The position numbers were made by a program, and so were the translations under genes. Below the pieces are notes generated by a model. It did not search any database, was not told where the DNA came from, and saw only the letters and a list, made by a program, of their open reading frames with translations. From Chrysophaeum taylorii (Eukaryota > Sar > Pelagophyceae > Pelagomonadales > Pelagomonadaceae), in NCBI GenBank assembly GCA_029834535.1, contig JAQMWT010000324.1:62001-126000 (forward strand): DNA of 64,000 bases. Direction: 5' to 3'. Shown here in pieces: positions 52,590-63,984 of the stretch (position 1 is its first letter; each line of letters begins with the position of its first letter).

Positions 52590-55171
52590 CGTTCACGATG
52601 GGAAACAAACAAACTACCGCGCAAGCGACGGACGAAGGATGAGATCGCAAGAGACAAGACCACGGAGGAGTCGCGCGAAGCAGCCGAGCGAGCGGCCGCG
52701 CACGGCAAGCGAGCCAACTTCTTCAACCCTCGGAAACGCGCTGTCCCTGAGACGACGGATGCTAAAGCAGCGACCGGCAGTGCAGTGAAGCCCCCTGGAC
52801 TCTGGCACCGATTCGACAGCGAGGGGGCGACGGCGCTGGCTGTGCCGATAAGCGAGGCACCTCTAGCAGTGGTCCTTGACCTCGTGACGGGTGCCAACAT
52901 CCAGTGTGGATTGGATGCCTTCGACACCGAGCGCTACGAAGCGCTTTTTTCGCTATACTTACCAGTGACACTCAGCGACGGCGACGCGGGTGTCGTTCCG
53001 GGCGACGTCATGCGCGGCTGGGCAATCATGCATCGAATAGGCGGCAACGGGCAGCGCTTCACATGGCGTCAGGGAACCATCTCCGGCCCAGCCCAGGACC
53101 CACAGTGCTGCACAGTCGTCTTCGGCGGCGTGAGCGAGGATCTTTTATTGTATCTCGACCTCTGCTGCGACGGTGGCGATATCGACGGCGTTGACGTCCG
53201 ATCTCCCTGGTTCCGGATTGCGCCACAGTCTGACGTCCATGGCATCCGTCGTGATATAGTGGACGGCCAGCGCGATGCTGTGATGGCACGTCACCATCGC
53301 CGAAGGGTCGAAGAGGTGGGTGATGGCCATTGCGGGCGAAGATCGGTGGCGCGTCAGAAGTCAACTTCTGAAGCGCGGGATCCCGGTAGAGACGGTGACT
53401 GCTGCTCACATTCGCATGGTCTGCATTCAGATTGCTGAAGGCATCGAGAAGCACATCGAAGACATTGCCAGCGTCGTCTGTGGCAGCATGGACCGCAATG
53501 CTCTTATTTCACGATTGCACGCGCGCGCCGAGCAGCTGCGTGGTCTTGACTGCTCGCAAGCCTGCGGACGAGCCGACTGGTTCGGGGGTGAGCACTCAAC
53601 TGACACCATCGCGCTCGCTATGGAAGAATCCACTGGCCTCTACATTCTTGAGCGCGGCCAAGCGACGGCGCGGCATTTCAGATCCGACGGCACGATTGGT
53701 GACGTGCCCGTGCTCGACCTCGCGCCAACGACTAACGAATTTGCAATGGAATTCGACTCTGGGCACTACGCTTCGCGCGTTGCGATTGATTGCGAGAGTG
53801 ATATCGCTGGTTCCGAAGACTCTAGCTCCAACGACGACGCCGACGTCAACGGCGACGACGACGGGGAAGACGATGACGACGAGACGGTTGACCTGACTGG
53901 CAAAGATGACCGGGCTATCGAGGACGATCCCATTCGCGGGGTTGATGATGCGCTGCCCATGCTATGAGAAGGTTGTGGCCCCGCTTCGCTCGAAGATCAA
54001 GCGGCAGGGCAACCGCCATGGTTCAAGGATTATCGGGACGTGGCCGTGGCCATCGCTGTGGCATCACCCTGAAGACCCAACGATACTGCCCATCGAAGCA
54101 CCTGAGGACTACTCGCGACAACAATGTGGGCGATTGCTCGTCTATCGCCCAGACCTCCGATCTCCGCGGTACTTCCAGTACACTTGGCCTTGCAAATGGC
54201 ATGGATGGGTTTATAAATCGAACTCTGTGCGCTGTCATGGCAATACGCGCCTGGTTCTGTTTCGTTTGCCGATTGCATGCCTGGAGAGACTTTCGGTATC
54301 TGCGTAGGTGCGACTGCGTTGTCGCCCACGATTTTCTGAATCCAGCGGGCCCTCGGCTCGTCTTTGATACAGACGGTGTATTCGGCGTTTGGAGTGGGAC
54401 CTTCCTGTGCAAGCCTCGCCGGGACGCCGGCGAGCACCCTTATATGTTCAACGGTTACGACCCCTGCTCGCTCCGCCATCTCCCTCGCCAGATACGAGCG
54501 GAGTTCCCCGTGCGTCTCACGCGACGTGCAGCTATCTCGACGGCGGTGATGCGGCAAATGGTGGCACCAATCATGCTCAAGTTGCCTTTTAATAATGCCT
54601 TTTGCAACATGCTCTGGGAGCTTCACGTGAGCCGCCGTGCTGAGCTCGAAGCGGAGTACTACGCTGACCTGAAGTGTCGGATGATTGATCGGGGGCAGCA
54701 GACAATTGAGCAATCCCTGTTGGGCCAGCGGCGATTGGCATTCTCGTGGGCCGGTGACAAGCTGTACCGCCGGACGGGCCGCAAACGCGGCCGCTTTCCT
54801 TCGACGGCGTATCTCATTGATCGCTTTTACGCATTCGCCGACTCCACAGCCGAATTCCATGACTGTCACATGATGATGGTCGACTGTCACCAGCTTTCAG
54901 GTGACAAGTCACACAGCTCGTTTTCACGAGACTAAGCGCGGATTATGCGAGGCAAACTGGCGTCTGGGACGGCATCTTCACCCTTTACAACGGGCGACGG
55001 CAGGTAAGACTTTTCTGATTCATCCGATGAGTTCCCGAGCCCGAAGGTTGCCGGATAGTGGTTTGTTCGCACGTCTTCGCAAGATGAGGTCAAGCAAGCC
55101 CTTCTTGGTGCGCGCACCCATTTTTTTCTCCTCCTCATTTTGTTGCTACAGGTGTTGCAGGTCGCATAAAA

Positions 55172-56332
55172 ATGTACGGCCGAGCTGGTCCGTACTTGTG
55201 CTACACTGACGACTGCTGCCACGAGGACATCATGCTCATGGAGGTCTTCGAGACCCTCCGCGAGGGCCGAGTCTTTGTCGCGCAGGAAGCCAACCTCCCG
55301 AAACTTGATCTACGCTCCTACCATCATCCGGCTTGCTATCTGACGAGTTCGCAGCAGGTTGACTTTGCTCTGGCCGAGCTCCAGCTTCGAATCAACGATG
55401 GTGGCTTGTTGCGATTTGTTGGGCTGGATGTTGAGTGGTGCGCGGGTAAGCCTATGGACTACGGTGTCGACACTCTCCAGCTCGCCACCGCCGACGGCAA
55501 CACCGCGGTGCTCATTCCAAGATCATTGCTCAATCCTCCACCGAGAGCTCTGGTGAATTTCCTCAGGGATGCCAAGGTGGCGAAGGTTGGACGAAATATT
55601 GGGCCTGACGTCAAGCGCCTGCTTCTCGGCCACGGGCTCGATGTTTCGAACGTTATCGACGTCGCCACTCGGGCCAAGGAGCTGAAGCTAATCAAGCGGG
55701 CCTCTATTGGTCTGGACACGCTTGCGCGGCTCTTTTTGAAGCGAGCTCTTGCTGGCAAGGGTTCGATGCAAGTCTCGAGGTGGGATGCGCCATCTCTGAG
55801 CGACGATCATGGTCTCAAGTACGCCCTCCTCGACCCGGTGGCGAGCGCTGCCATCTACGCCCGCTCGGTGCAGTGCGAAGACGCCGAGCTAATGCCGGCC
55901 GCAACGAGCCTGCTGCCTTCGGTTGCGGTACGGATCTACAATCGGGGTTGCTCGCGCCTAGCAGCGATTGGGGTCATCGCCGATGACGGCCACATGGTCG
56001 ACGGTTTTACCCCTGGTACCGAGGATGTCTTTGTGAGGTTGACGCACGTTCTCGTCCCTTCGACGAGGCCGATCCATGGTTCTGGGACACTGGGTAGCAG
56101 CGCTGTGGAAGCTACTGTCCTCTGGAAGCGCCAGAGGCTTCGTCTTTTTTTGCCACCAGCCTGGCGGCCCGACGAACACCTCTCCCTTATCGGCCGCAGC
56201 TGGGTTGATCCGACCGATGAGACCGGCTACACTGTCAAAGAGGTCTTTCCTATGGGGAGGAGGGTCTCCGAGTGGAGAGTACCAAGCCGACATTGCCAAC
56301 GACGGACGCGTCTTCTACAGCCGGGTCGATGA
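55172..56332 (+). CDS. 3'-5' exonuclease (DEDDy, WRN-like) segment of the broken gene
   Basis: The longest intact frame, 386 codons. Exo I is FVGLDVEWCAG (residues ~85-95), with the D-x-E pair. Exo II lies around KVGRNIGPDVKRLL, and Exo III is KYALLDPVASAAIYAR with the tyrosine and aspartate in place. The fold would remove nucleotides from DNA 3' ends. It follows YTDDCC directly, so it is one module of a larger protein. The N-terminal ATG at 55172 may only be an internal methionine. Confidence 0.65.
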   Translation: MYGRAGPYLCYTDDCCHEDIMLMEVFETLREGRVFVAQEANLPKLDLRSYHHPACYLTSSQQVDFALAELQLRINDGGLLRFVGLDVEWCAGKPMDYGVDTLQLATADGNTAVLIPRSLLNPPPRALVNFLRDAKVAKVGRNIGPDVKRLLLGHGLDVSNVIDVATRAKELKLIKRASIGLDTLARLFLKRALAGKGSMQVSRWDAPSLSDDHGLKYALLDPVASAAIYARSVQCEDAELMPAATSLLPSVAVRIYNRGCSRLAAIGVIADDGHMVDGFTPGTEDVFVRLTHVLVPSTRPIHGSGTLGSSAVEATVLWKRQRLRLFLPPAWRPDEHLSLIGRSWVDPTDETGYTVKEVFPMGRRVSEWRVPSRHCQRRTRLLQPGR

Positions 56333-56910
56333 AGTCCTACGATGGCTCGACGGCGACTCTTCTAGCAATCCATGAAGAAGCGCCCGAGCCCGAGGCCCAG
56401 CCGCCAGCGGAGGATAATGAGGGGAAGACGTTGAGCTCCCAAATACGGCTGAGGGTGTGGACTACGTTGATTCGCCTGATGCCGACGCCCGCGCCGAGGA
56501 GCCGCACGACGACGGCGCTGAGCCGGGCCATTCTGGATCCTGCGCAAGAGCGAACTGGCGGCGACTGCGAATCAAACTAGACGCCCGGCACGCAATGTTG
56601 CGGTTTGAGCGCTCGATTCGGTCGAAGCACGGTGCCCACGACCACTTTATGAGCCGGGTGCGAGACGCTCTCTTCGACGTCAATCACGACGACATCGTCA
56701 ATTTGAAGAGCATTCTGAAAGCTCGCTTTTTTCGGCGCCGACGCAGGAGGACGACCTTTAGCGACGACGAGGCACTGTGGAAATTAATTGGCCAACGAGT
56801 ACGTTGAGGGACGCTACGAGGAGGACTACCGGTACTTTGTCGTACCAGCCACAATGCGTTGCCGGCAAATCGCCATTGTCCACAGCCATATCAGAGAGTT
56901 CCAACGGTAG

Positions 56911-57192
56911 TTAAAGCCTCTGAGCAGCGCTATTACAAGGCGAGGTGAGTGCCCGGCCTGGGCGACAAGAAGGCGCAGATGGTGATGGTATCAGTCGAGC
57001 TGAGAAGTACCACGAACAACGTGAAAGACCATCACGCGTTACGTGCGACGCGTAGTAATAGTTCACATCTGGGTGATCCGAGAGACACCCCTTCCGCACG
57101 TGGCGAATGAAGGACTTGAAGACGCGCCAAGTAGTAGACGTGAAGAGCTGCTTGCCAGTCGTCGCATCCTCGCAGTTGGCGAACCATCCCAT
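56911..57192 (-). other. Possible inverted piece of the same family
   Basis: The minus frame contains FIRHVRKGCLSDHPDVNYYY and DGLSRCSWYFSAR. As I recall the family, this resembles the C-terminal kGclSDP...Y segment that normally follows the helical part in the same direction. Here it lies on the opposite strand between two plus-strand pieces, suggesting a local inversion. Confidence 0.4.
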
Positions 57193-57960
57193 AACCTTCC
57201 GTATCTCAGCTTCAAGAAGTTTTACATCCTCAACGCAGGCCGCATAGCACCCGACGAACTTCCTAACGATGGTGATGACAATGACATCGGTCCATCCGAG
57301 GACAGCGAGCTGTGGGGCGCGAATCTGCCTCCTGCGCTACTGCGATGGCTTGCCGACGTCGCGGAGATTCGACGACGCGCGTGTCTACCAAAGAGGAACG
57401 CACCCTCTTTCGTGGGAACTACCGCCGCTTCTTGAAGACCTCGACGAGTGCGAACGCTCACGACTCGGTTGACTCTTTTGCCGAGTGGTGGGAGGCTCTA
57501 CGTCGTTGGCCTCGAGGTCTCGAAACTTTTTTTTTCTGGAATCTTCAGAAAGACGGCTAGTCTACGGCGGCAGTATCACAAGAAGCACCTGCGTGTAATC
57601 AACATCGCCTCAACAATGGCGGGGTCAGCGACAGACGTGACGTCGACGATCCGTGACGAAAACGTACTCCTCGTCCGCGCACATCTCCGCGAGCCGCAGC
57701 GCGAGGGGAGCGACGCCTTTCGCGAACCGACTAGACCTTTGCCTCTAGTTCAGAAACCGGTCGCCCTTGATTCAGCGTCCAACGCGCCCGTTTTCAGTCT
57801 CGACGAAGCTCCGGAGCCTTCGACCTCGACTGCTGAGGGGCCCAAGCACCAGACACCTCAACGTCCGCAGACGTCGCGAGTCCTTGTTCCAGACAATCAT
57901 GTCATCAGCGGTCTTCCAACACACACAAGGGCCCGAGATGCCGACGCTGCGGCCGCTTAA

Positions 57961-58299
57961 TAAAGAGCGATGATATCGCCGCCGGCAAGCATGGCGCAGC
58001 CGGGTCGCGAAAGACACGAACGCATTCTGCCTCGTAGACCGCAGTGACTACCTGAAGGGATACCCCGTAGCGGGGTTGGCTGAGCCACTGTGATTTATTT
58101 ATTTTCCTGCAGCCGCGCCTCGTCTGGTCCGATTCTTTTTACGCCTTTAATGCCGCCGAAGAGCGCGAGGCTAGCAGGGGCGCTCCCTCCCGGCCGAGTA
58201 GCCGGCACCCAGTCCGCGGCCGTCCGTAGTTCTATAGCTCTGCTGACCACCTGTGCGCTCGGCAAGCATTCGAGGCCTCTTCTAGAGTGCGTGCGCGGT
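57961..58299. other. No gene seen
   Basis: Short frames only, without recognisable motifs. Confidence 0.3.
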
Positions 58300-58485
58300 G
58301 GTCAGGTCAGACACCCCCCTAGCACGAAACTTTCGTGCTGGGACTCCAGTGGGAGGTCGCAGACTCACCCCCGGACACAAAACTTTAGCGCTGGGGGGTG
58401 GCGCCCCCCCCCAACGGCCCAGCAAAAACGCTGTTCTCGCGCCCCACCCCCCCCTCTCGGATGCGGCTGTCGCCAAGCCCTATCT
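58300..58485. repeat. GC-rich palindromic modules related to the 41.66-kb TIR element
   Basis: Blocks CACCCCCCTAGCACGAAACTT and ACAAAACTTTAGCGCTGGGG, and a C9 run, resemble the modules inside 41659-42512 and its right part (GCTGGGGGGTGTC). It is a fragment or a relative of that element. Confidence 0.55.
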
Positions 58486-59345
58486 CGAGGAGCTCACCTT
58501 GATCGTGAAACGGGCTGGTGCGCGATCGGTGACGCAGATTGTGTCATCGGCCTGGTCGTAGCCGTCGTTCTAACCAACCCGCTTTTCAACACGTCGTTCG
58601 TCAGGATCGTGAATTCCGCACCATTCCACCCGTTCCCGTTCGAGTTCCTCAGCACGAGCTGGAAGCAAAAAGCCTGCTCCTCGAGCTCCCGTCCCCCTTC
58701 GTTTGTCAGCGCAGTGCCGAGCACCGCGGGGGACATCCCGCTGCGGGTAGTCGCGGCAACAACCAACACCATGCCGAGCGAGACATGCATCACGCCTCCA
58801 AAGCCACTTGGCGGGTAAAGAGAGATAATTTTAGTTCGAGAGTGCCGAACCCTCTTCACAAGATCGGCTCGAATCGGCTCGACCGGGCGGGGGGCGGGAT
58901 TGGGGTCGACACCGGCGCGGAGTGAGCTTGGTCGTACTCGCTGAGCGGGGCTTGCGCTTGACGCCGTCGATGTCGAAGTATGGCGTCGGCGACGCGCGCG
59001 AGTCCCGCTTCTTCAGGTGCAACGACACTCCGCGAGCTGACACTGTACTTCTTGAACATGAGCCTGATCTCCTCCTTCCACGCCAACGACAGCCTACCGT
59101 TTTTCGTGGCGGCCGCCTCGCAGCGCGACAATCGCTTCGCGCACTTTTTCAGGGATGTCGTCGCCGTGCGACTTGCGCTTCAGCGACTTCTTCTTTGCCA
59201 GTGTCTTTCCCGGAAGATGACCGCCGACAGGTGCGCCTCGTTCGAAGGAACCTTAAATCATCGGGCGCTCGTTATAGCCTACGAAAGCGCGATTCAAAAA
59301 TCACTTTCGCGAAGTAGGTCTGGGTTCAGGTAATTCTTTGTTCGG
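58486..59345 (-). other. Unrecognised minus-strand open frames
   Basis: Minus frames 59131-58856 (SLAWKEEIRLMFKKYSVSS, HTH-like in composition) and 58859-58494 (GGRELEEQAFCFQLVLRNSN) may be pieces of one old coding region. No family is recognised, and plus-strand frames overlap them. No function is proposed. Confidence 0.25.
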
Positions 59346-59599
59346 TTTCTTCTCAGATCGCCGACTTCCCTTCAGGGACTCACTACTAGAAAGCGAGCTG
59401 CACCGCCGTCTTCGCACGGACGGTGCGCCAAAACCGGCCCCCGGAAGATCTTTTTAGCCGGCTCGGAGGTTTTGAAGCTTCGTTGAACATTTATTTCTTC
59501 AACCAAACATGTTTAATTCTTCAACACCTTTGTTGCTCAAAAAATGAGTACTTATTTCTTTCTTCTATAGTAGACGAACGAACGTTCCGTGTTGCGGCC
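59346..59599. other. AT-richer spacer
   Basis: No gene is visible. Several TTTATTTCTTC / TTATTTCTTT units lie at 59490-59570. Confidence 0.3.
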
Positions 59600-59850
59600 G
59601 CGCTCTCCGCGCGGTGTATAGAACGACGCTGTCGCGCCCGCTCGCGGTCCTTTTCATAGTGTTGCGGCTGCCCGGTAGCACGACGCTCTCGCGCTCGGTC
59701 GCGCTCCTTTTCCTAGTCGCTGTCGTTGTTGGTCCGCGTCGAGGTCGCGGTGCTTCTGCTGCTTCTCAGCTTCGCTCGGGCGGTGCCGCGCAAGCCGCGC
59801 GTGTCTCTCGCCGCTCTTTACGCACGAGACGTCGTGGCTGGTCCCATGAG
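59600..59850. repeat. Dispersed repeat related to 4080-4345
   Basis: Shares CAGCTTCGCTCGGGCGGTGCC, GCCGCGCGTGTCTC, GTCGTTGTTGGTCCG-like and CGCTCCTTTTCCT-like blocks with the copy at 4.1 kb. A TAGNACGACGCTNTCGCGC segment is repeated at 59620 and 59677. Confidence 0.6.
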
Positions 59851-60423
59851 GCGTCGCCATCATTTCTTCTTCGGAGCAAGCACCCAAGATATGCCAAGAT
59901 CGGCAAGATATTTAAAGCTTCAACAACCGAACATGAGTATTTGATAATTTTTCTCTAGTAGACGGTCGGATGATTCGATTCGTGTGGCTGTTATTAATGG
60001 AACTCCGTTCCATCAACAGGATTACTTACTTACGGAGTGCCATGAGGGAGAGGACACCAGAGGGTTGGCACCCCGAACAAGATTCGGAGAATCATCCCAT
60101 GTTTCACTTGCCTTTCAGAAGAAAATCCATCTTGGATTCTCGGAGAATCATCATGTTTCACTTGCCTTTCAGAAGAAGTTCCGTCTCGCTCGCTCGGCAG
60201 TTCATTTCAGTCAGAGAAATGGGCGCGGTCGGCTTACAGGGCACCCCTGTAGTCGGGACTTGTTAAGCTTCGCGGGGTTGTTAATCGATCTCCGTTTGGT
60301 GCGAGGGCCTGAAAGCGAAGTTTGTGCTACTCGTTCGAAAACTCTCCCGCTCAGGAGCACGGTCGATCTGAAAAGTGTTCGGAGTCAAGACGTCTCAAGT
60401 TGGCGCTTGTTGGTGGTGTGTGA
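59851..60423. repeat. 5' flank of the hydrolase gene with a ~58-bp tandem duplication
   Basis: The segment CGGAGAATCATC, then ATGTTTCACTTGCCTTTCAG, occurs at 60087-60120 and again at 60140-60173. An open frame of 147 codons (59984-60427) lacks an ATG start and has no known motif, so it is not called. Confidence 0.45.
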
Positions 60424-62762
60424 ATGACCAAAAAGAAGATGCTGCAGATCAGCGTAACGTTGTGGTGTGTGGCGTTGGGGTTCACTCCTCCGACGCATCG
60501 ATGGAGTGCGGTCCGTGCGACGCCGGGTACTCCTCCAGCGCATCGATGGAGTGCGGTCCGCGCGACGCCGGGTACTCCTCCGACGCATCGATGGAGTGCG
60601 GTCCGCGCGACGACAGCCCCGACGGACGCGGAGAATATTTCCGACATAACCGATCTGATGGACACGGAGTTCTTCCCTGGCGAAAACGATGGATCGAAGG
60701 ACCGGGTGCTTGTCGTGGTCGCGGGTGGTCTTCAGAGGACGAAAGAGCAGATGCATGACATCCGCGACACGCTGCGAAACGAGATCAAGCTGTCGGAGTA
60801 TCACAAGGCGGACGTGCAGCTTTTCGCCTTTTCGCCTTATGAATGCTGGAACCTCCGCAACTTGAAAATCATTGGGAAGGCGTTCCAAATGGAAGAAGCG
60901 AATCACTTCGTCGCGGATATCCTGTACTACATCGAAAAACGCTGGGAGGAGGTCAAGTACGACCGGATCGTGTTCGTCGGGCACAGCATGGGCACCGTTT
61001 TTATCCGGAAGGCGTACGTCGCGGCGACCGGGCTCTTTAGGAAGTACAAGTTTGAGGAGTCGATTTACGATCATCTCGAGGCTCGTTTGGGGAGGGACCC
61101 GAACATGACGCATTGGCTGCCGAAAGTGGAACGAATCGTGATGCTGAGCGGCCTTCTCCGGGGTTGGAACCTCGATGAATTCGGCCTTAACTGGAGTTTT
61201 GTGACCTTAGCCCGGTTGGCAAAGCCGATTGCTTTTCTGATCGAACCGCGGCCGCTCATCTCGCAGCTCGAGTATACGGAAAAATTTCCCGCGCGGCTTC
61301 GACTCCAGTGGATCGAGCTTCCCGAATTGAAGAAGGATCTCCCCACCGTTATCCAGCTTCTGGGCACCAAGGACGAGTTCGTCGCCCCAGAATCTTGCAT
61401 CGATCCATGTTGAAGCTAAGGATATGAAATACTTGATGGTCGACAATACCACGCACGCGACGATGATCGACATGAAAGGCGACGCCAAAACCAAGTTCAC
61501 CCAGGCCATGACCCTCGCGAAAGGCGACAATGTGACGCTCCCCGTCTTACAAGATACGGACCGCTTTCGCATCCTTCACGATCCGGACCCAACCGTGACG
61601 GACGTCGTCTTTATTATCCACGGCATCCGCGATCCCTCGTTTTGGACCTTTCGCGTCGCCAACCAAATCAAATTAAATTGCTCGCGCAAGGAGACACTCA
61701 GAGAAAGGTAAAAACGCACACGCCCGACTACGGAATCTTCACCGCGTGGGAATTCCTCTGGCTGACCGAGCACGACAAGAAAATCGCGTGGTTCGTCGAC
61801 CAGTATGCCGAGCTCAAGGTCCGCTTCCCGAGTGCCGACATCCACTTCGTCGGCCACTCCTTCGGGACCCTCCTCTTCACTCAGGCCATCGAGCGCTTCG
61901 AGAGCATGCGGTTCAAACGGGTCATCTTCGCCGGCAGCGTCGTCAACAGCGAGTTTAACTGGACAAATCACACCCAGCCCGCATCATCATCATCATAAGG
62001 AGGAGGGCCAAGCGTCGAACGCGTCCTGAACCTCGTCGCCTCCAACGACTGGCTCGTCGCTTTCTTTCCAGGATCCTACGAGAAAGGTTTCTTCAAGGGG
62101 CTCCCCGGCCTCAAGCGCTTCGGATGCGCGGGCCACAAGGGCTTCCGTCACCCCGGTGGCGCGGTCGAGAATAGGTACGTCGAAGGCCAGCACGGCGCTG
62201 CGATCCAGGAGAAGTACTGGCCGGCCATCGCAGAGTTCGTTCTCAATGGTAGCATCCGGCAAGACTTTGGCACCACGAAGACCAGCTCGGGAAACTAGCG
62301 AAATTCTACGAGGCTCAGAGTCCTCAAGTCCGCGAGTTATGCATCTTCATTTACTGCGCTACCATGTCCGCCCTTCTCTGGTTCGATCGGGCCCACCCAG
62401 AGCTTCTCATTCCGCTCGCCGCCGCTTTTTTGGTCACCAAAGAGAACCCCGTCGCGCTCGCGGTCGCGCTCGCCGCATTTTTTTACGGGACAGGCATCTT
62501 TCCCGACATCCAAACCTTTGAGACTGTCGACTTGGTATTTTCAATTACACTCGGTACCTTCGGATACCTTCTTTCGACGCAAAGAGCACTAGCGGCCACC
62601 ATCTTCTCAGATACGCCGATCTACGTGATTGGCGGCTCCATTTTGCAAATTTTCGCGCGCTTCCTTCTTATCTTCCGTGAGCCCGTTGACACCGAGATCT
62701 TTTTGTGGTTCGTTGGCTCTGTAGTCTTCCAATGGTTCCTCGAGAGCGTCGCTTTGTTCTAG
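60424..62762 (+). CDS. Double alpha/beta-hydrolase with C-terminal membrane domain (interrupted)
   Basis: The N-terminus MTKKKMLQISVTLWCVALGFTPP is signal-like and is followed by three near-identical ~17-residue repeats (HRWSAVRATPGTPPT; 51-nt units at 60490-60620). The first hydrolase domain has the nucleophile elbow FVGHSMGTV (~60980). The second has FIIHGIRD (61612) and FVGHSFGTL (~61850). The C-terminal part (62364-62762) has about four membrane segments. Likely an esterase or lipase bound to a membrane. The frame changes near 61390, 61690 and 62270, and TAA occurs in frame at 61996, inside a TCATCATCAT repeat. The reading frames on both sides remain conserved in character, so either short introns or assembly errors are possible, or the gene is newly dead. 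The GF after the hydrophobic start resembles the Phe of ASAFAP-type plastid presequences, which is only suggestive. Confidence 0.6.
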
Positions 62763-62940
62763 ACGACGCATGCGGTCTTCTCTTCTTCTCTTCTCTGCTC
62801 TTCGATCCGATCCGACCCGATCCGATCCGACCCGACGCATGCGGGCTTCTCTTTCGCTGCTTTCTCACTCTCCTTCTCTCCTCTCCTCTCCTCTCCTCTC
62901 CTCTCCTCTCCTCTCCTCTCCTCTCCTCTCCTCTCCCTCT
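62763..62940. repeat. (GATCC)n and (CTCTC)n simple repeats
   Basis: GATCC/GACCC pentamers fill 62803-62836, and a pure CTCTC pentamer tract fills about 62871-62938. The segment GACGCATGCGG plus TCTTCTCTT-like sequence is present on both sides of the GATCC tract. Frames through these tracts are artefacts. Confidence 0.85.
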
Positions 62941-63609
62941 CTTCTTTATTTCGTTGTTTCTCGACTTCCTGTCTTGCGGCGCTGCTTCGGCTGCCTTTCC
63001 AGCTCACTTATTATTTTGCCCCCGACTGATCTGACCACATATCGGTGTCAATGACATTACGTGGTGCAAGTGTTGGCGGCTTGTACTTTTCGGCACTTTG
63101 AGGCTTTGTCCAATTTAAATCAGTTTTGTCCAATTTAAATCAGCAAGCTCTCGCACAAGATTGGGGAGCCGCCTGCCGGCCGGCTCACGGAAGTTTGGAT
63201 CATTGTCGCTGTTGATCTCGGGTTTATTGTTGAGATCGCGGCCTTTGAATTCCTCTCTATGATCGTGAGCATCTCGATTGCGTCGCCCGCGTGTGCGAGC
63301 CGAGATCAGCGATTGACGTAGAGTTGAGGGTGTACTCGTTACAGATGCCCGCGCCCTGAAGGGGATATTTGATGAGAGCACGCTCCTAGCTGATGATTGC
63401 TCGGACTTCCTGCAGCACATGTCATACCGAGACGGGTGTCAACGGCGGTGTCTGCAAGTCCGCCGGCGATCCCCTCGCGGCGCAGAGGATTCTCGAGCGT
63501 CCGGCGCGCCTTGCCGAGCTGCTCAGGATCGCGACCTGTCCTCTCGTTGGCGATGATCTTCGTGGCATCTCCTATATTCATCTGGAGAACAACCTCTTGG
63601 TCTGGCCCC
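62941..63609. other. Mostly unassigned; small tandem duplication
   Basis: GTCCAATTTAAATCAG is duplicated in tandem (about 63107-63143). A minus frame at 63581-63339 and plus frames at 63393-63626 overlap, and neither has a recognised motif. The minus strand may contain downstream exons of the next feature. Confidence 0.3.
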
Positions 63610-63984
63610 TCAAATTAAGTGACTGATTGCCACCTTTCTCCTTATGTAGCTTCTCCTCCAATATCTGAAATTGTTCTGGCGCGAGGAAGTTCCCGGTGCT
63701 TGCTCGAGAGTGTCAAGCACCGACTTTCGCGTGCTCGCATAGTCGTCGCCATACATTTCGGCGTGAAATTCACGACGTTTGAGCTCTTCCTCCGCGCCCG
63801 CGAGGCGATCGCGAACCTCCTTTTCGAGAACCAGAAAGAGTGGATTTTCCTGGCCGTCCGCCAGCGGCCTAATGGGTTGCGTGCCGCGCGCGAGCCACTC
63901 GGCGCGCCTTCGCGTTCCAAATTCGTGACGACGTTGCCGTCGGCGTGCCTCGCGAATTCTTTTTTGTGTCTTTGGCCTGTACAT
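63610..63984 (-). CDS. Small basic, helical hypothetical protein
   Basis: 124 codons with an ATG at 63984. The product is strongly basic at the start (MYRPKTQKRIREARRRQRRH), then has a charged helix (VLEKEVRDRLAGAEEELKRREFHAEM) and a basic end. It is not recognised. It could be the first exon of a longer gene that continues toward 63100. There is little overlap with competing frames, but no other support. Confidence 0.35.
   Translation of the reverse strand: MYRPKTQKRIREARRRQRRHEFGTRRRAEWLARGTQPIRPLADGQENPLFLVLEKEVRDRLAGAEEELKRREFHAEMYGDDYASTRKSVLDTLEQAPGTSSRQNNFRYWRRSYIRRKVAISHLI

Larger units (their letters stand above)
52590..57960 (+). pseudogene. Broken gene of the DUF6729 / DDE-like / 3'-5' exonuclease family
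   Basis: Successive plus frames fit one large protein type seen in many eukaryotes, probably mobile-element derived. Parts: a basic N-terminus with KRANFFNPRKR (from ~52620); a mid region ending in an acidic tract (53320-53967, GDDDGEDDDDETVDLTG); a DUF6729-like segment with CKWHGW, then FNGYDPCSLRHLPRQIRAEFP (54150-54600); GDKSHS and, at 55190, YTDDCC, possible acidic residues of an RNase H-like core; a DEDDy exonuclease (55172-56332); and a C-terminal helical part (56457-56810, HFMSRVRDALFDVNHDD). Frame changes occur between several of these parts, so it is decayed or heavily intron-split. The start is not defined. The family is recalled by pattern and not verified. Confidence 0.55.
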
